Assembly (NCBI GenBank): GCA_016743235.1
Contig: VRZD01000032.1
Location: 17,234 to 81,233, forward strand
Reading direction: 5' to 3'
DNA: 64,000 nucleotides
Source of the DNA: Pantanalinema sp. GBBB05
Lineage (GTDB): Bacteria; Cyanobacteriota; Cyanobacteriia; Leptolyngbyales; Leptolyngbyaceae
The notes beneath the pieces are model-generated. The model saw nothing but the letters and a program-made list of their open reading frames with translations, searched no databases and was not told the origin of the DNA. Positions 62,455-64,000 of this stretch are shown one piece after another. The stretch's first letter is position 1, and the number at the start of each line of letters is the position of its first letter. The position numbers and the translations under genes are program-made.

Positions 62455-63249
62455 ATGGAACAGGGCGGTATCGTTCCTCGTCACCATCAGCCCATTGATG
62501 CGATCGAGTTTTGTCAGGTTGGCTTTGCAGTCGGGAGCCGTTCCCTGCTAGCACAATTGAATTTTACAATTCCCACGGGAGCCGCCTTAGTATTACTAGG
62601 TCGCAGTGGCTCCGGAAAAACAACCAGCATGAAACTGATCAATGGACTGCTCATGCCTACGAACGGTGTAGTCCGGGTTCAAGGGCAAGCAACAACAGAA
62701 TGGGATATCATCCAATTACGGCGGCAGATTGGCTATGTGATTCAGGAAACAGGGCTATTTCCCCATTGGACAATCGAACAAAATGTTGGAGTAGTACCTA
62801 GATTACAAGGCTGGAAACCGAAGCAAATTAAAACTAGGGTCTATGAATTACTATATTTAGTTGGTTTAGAGCCTAGCGAATTTGCCCATCGTTATCCAGC
62901 CCAACTGTCTGGTGGACAACGGCAGCGGGTCGGAGTCGCCCGATCGCTTGCGGCTGATCCGCCGATTTTGTTAATGGATGAGCCATTCGGAGCCTTAGAC
63001 CCGATTACCCGACTGGAACTTCAGTATGAGTTTAAACAGTTACAACAAGAATTAGGTAAAACTGTCGTCTTTGTTACCCACGACATTCAAGAGGCGTTGA
63101 TCTTAGCATCACAAATTGGCTTAATGCAAGCCGGAGAACTAGTATTTTTAGGGACTCCAGCTCAGTTTCTGCAATCATCTCATCCTGAAGCCCAAACATT
63201 CCTCGCCACTTTACGTTCGGTAGAACATTTAACCTTACCAGCCTCATGA
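62455..63249 (+). CDS. Osmoprotectant-type ABC transporter ATPase (OpuC/ProV-like)
   Basis: 264 residues. Walker A LLGRSGSGKTTSMKLINGL, signature LSGGQRQRVGVARSLAADPPILLMDEPFGALDPITRLEL, and switch VTHDIQEALILASQIGLM. KLINGLLMPTNGVVRVQG is characteristic of quaternary-amine-uptake (QAT) ATPases. It lacks the C-terminal CBS domains of full-length OpuA/ProV. It overlaps the permease gene by four bases (ATGA at 63246). Likely imports glycine betaine, choline or a related compound. Confidence 0.88.
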   Translation: MEQGGIVPRHHQPIDAIEFCQVGFAVGSRSLLAQLNFTIPTGAALVLLGRSGSGKTTSMKLINGLLMPTNGVVRVQGQATTEWDIIQLRRQIGYVIQETGLFPHWTIEQNVGVVPRLQGWKPKQIKTRVYELLYLVGLEPSEFAHRYPAQLSGGQRQRVGVARSLAADPPILLMDEPFGALDPITRLELQYEFKQLQQELGKTVVFVTHDIQEALILASQIGLMQAGELVFLGTPAQFLQSSHPEAQTFLATLRSVEHLTLPAS

Positions 63250-63875
63250 ATCAATTCTTTTTAATTCGCTATGCTCCAGACATCTGGCAACATACGATCG
63301 AGCATCTAATTTTAGTGATTATTGCGTTGACAATTGCCATCTCTATTGGCATTCCATTAGGAGTTTTAATTACTCGTAAAAAGGCATTACGCCAGCCCAT
63401 ATTAGCAATCGCTAATATCCTACAAACTATTCCTAGTTTGGCATTGTTTGGGCTACTTATTCCTTTAGTCGGGATTGGTGCCATTCCAGCGATCGTGGCA
63501 TTAACTCTATACTCATTTCTGCCTATTATCCGAAATACCTATACCGGCATCATGGGCGTTGATCCAGCGGTGTGCGAAGCCGGACGGGGAATGGGCATGA
63601 CCGATTGGCAATTATTAACCCAGGTTGAATTACCGTTAGCCATGAGTGTGATTTTAGCGGGGATAAGAGTAGCGGCAGTTTTAGCAATCGGAATTGCCAC
63701 GATCGCAGCAGCGATTGGTGCAGGTGGATTAGGGGTGTTAATCTTTCGAGGGATTTCCGTTGTAAATGACCAACTCATTTTAGCCGGAGCAATTCCAGCC
63801 GCCGCGATCGCGCTACTGATTGATTACGGTATTGGCTGGCTAGAATACCATTTAAGCCTGAAGCGCTATACTTAG
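63246..63875 (+). CDS. Osmoprotectant-type ABC transporter permease (OpuCB/ProW-like)
   Basis: 209 residues, five to six membrane segments. The EAA-like cytoplasmic loop CEAGRGMGMTDWQLLTQVELPLAMSVILAGIRVA is clear, as is the GVLIFRGISVVNDQLILAGAIPAA segment typical of OpuC-type permeases. It overlaps the ATPase gene (ATGA). The periplasmic binding protein gene that usually follows is missing; an IS end begins at once after the stop codon, and may have displaced or cut the original operon. Confidence 0.9.
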   Translation: MNQFFLIRYAPDIWQHTIEHLILVIIALTIAISIGIPLGVLITRKKALRQPILAIANILQTIPSLALFGLLIPLVGIGAIPAIVALTLYSFLPIIRNTYTGIMGVDPAVCEAGRGMGMTDWQLLTQVELPLAMSVILAGIRVAAVLAIGIATIAAAIGAGGLGVLIFRGISVVNDQLILAGAIPAAAIALLIDYGIGWLEYHLSLKRYT

Positions 63876-63901
63876 GAAGTCTGTAAAAATAAGTTGAACA
63901 A

Positions 63902-64000
63902 TTAAGCGGTTTTTCTAGGGCTAATTTGATAGTTCCAATCCCCATGAAATCGCTGCCGTCGAATGGCAATCGTGTTGAATTGTTCATCTATCACTTTGAT
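63902..64000 (-). CDS. Transposase C-terminus, ISAzo13/Rhodopirellula-type (truncated by window edge)
   Basis: 33 codons to a TAA stop (63902-63904), reading IKVIDEQFNTIAIRRQRFHG then DWNYQISPRKTA. The end FHGDWNYxI is typical of the DDE transposases of the ISAzo13-like group. The remainder lies to the right of the window. The bases 63876-63901 (GAAGTCTGTAAAAATAAGTTG and on) are probably the terminal repeat of this insertion sequence. Confidence 0.6.
   Translation of the reverse strand: MKVIDEQFNTIAIRRQRFHGDWNYQISPRKTA

Noticed and set aside
1..64000. Many GCGATCGC octamers
   Set aside because: HIP1 is a general feature of cyanobacterial genomes, not a local element; used only as a taxonomic clue.

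Overview
The window is a chromosomal segment of a cyanobacterium. Evidence for this is the dense HIP1-type GCGATCGC octamers, psb28, cyanobacterial HemJ, an SLH/OprB-type porin, a cyanobacterial glutamate-cysteine ligase, DUF1830 and DUF2811 proteins, and a one-piece tmRNA whose tag begins ANNIVPFARK. No species is claimed. Gene density is normal. No CRISPR array, prophage, rRNA or tRNA gene was seen. The only mobile-element trace is the 3' end of a transposase gene at the right edge.

Left part (1-15.8 kb): a partial gshA; a receiver-only regulator; a glycogen debranching/trehalose pair (glgX-treZ); a DUF938 methyltransferase; a receiver plus sensor kinase pair; two small proteins and a PAS/LuxR regulator; a copper operon (CopZ-like chaperone, CopA-type ATPase, cupredoxin) behind a MerR-type operator; ssrA (tmRNA); and an MgtC-like gene behind a textbook cyanobacterial Pho box.

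Middle accessory part (16.2-29.3 kb): the most unusual region. An Rrf2 regulator, an orphan CysA-like ATPase, a TauE/SafE exporter, a PAP2 phosphatase, three CadD-type transporter paralogues, DUF202 and DUF1003 membrane proteins, an SPFH/prohibitin protein, two paralogous exported two-cysteine proteins and a LysR regulator sit together. Three leftward promoters in this region share about 47 bp of gap-free similarity: a core promoter plus an upstream LysR-like dyad. They lie before an 87-aa orphan, the CadD2-CadD1-exported-DUF202 operon and the DUF1003-CadD3-SPFH operon. This suggests one regulon for an uncharacterised envelope/ion-stress module.

Right part (29.6-64 kb): mostly housekeeping. 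A carotenoid-desaturase-like oxidoreductase and queC flank a cluster of helically phased DnaA boxes (candidate oriC). Then follow DUF2811-hemJ, a Fur-box-controlled iron porin, aroA, DUF4230, clpB, a TrpG/PabA glutamine amidotransferase, a Tat-exported beta-lactamase-fold protein, a PGM1-like ATP-grasp ligase, a NACHT NTPase, an FMN reductase, lptA-lptB-lptF (lipopolysaccharide transport), DUF309, DUF58, pilT, typA, psb28, DUF1830, a B12-type radical SAM protein, a DICT/degenerate HD-GYP protein, a pentapeptide-repeat protein, a receiver-kinase hybrid and an OpuC-type ABC pair that runs directly into an IS end.
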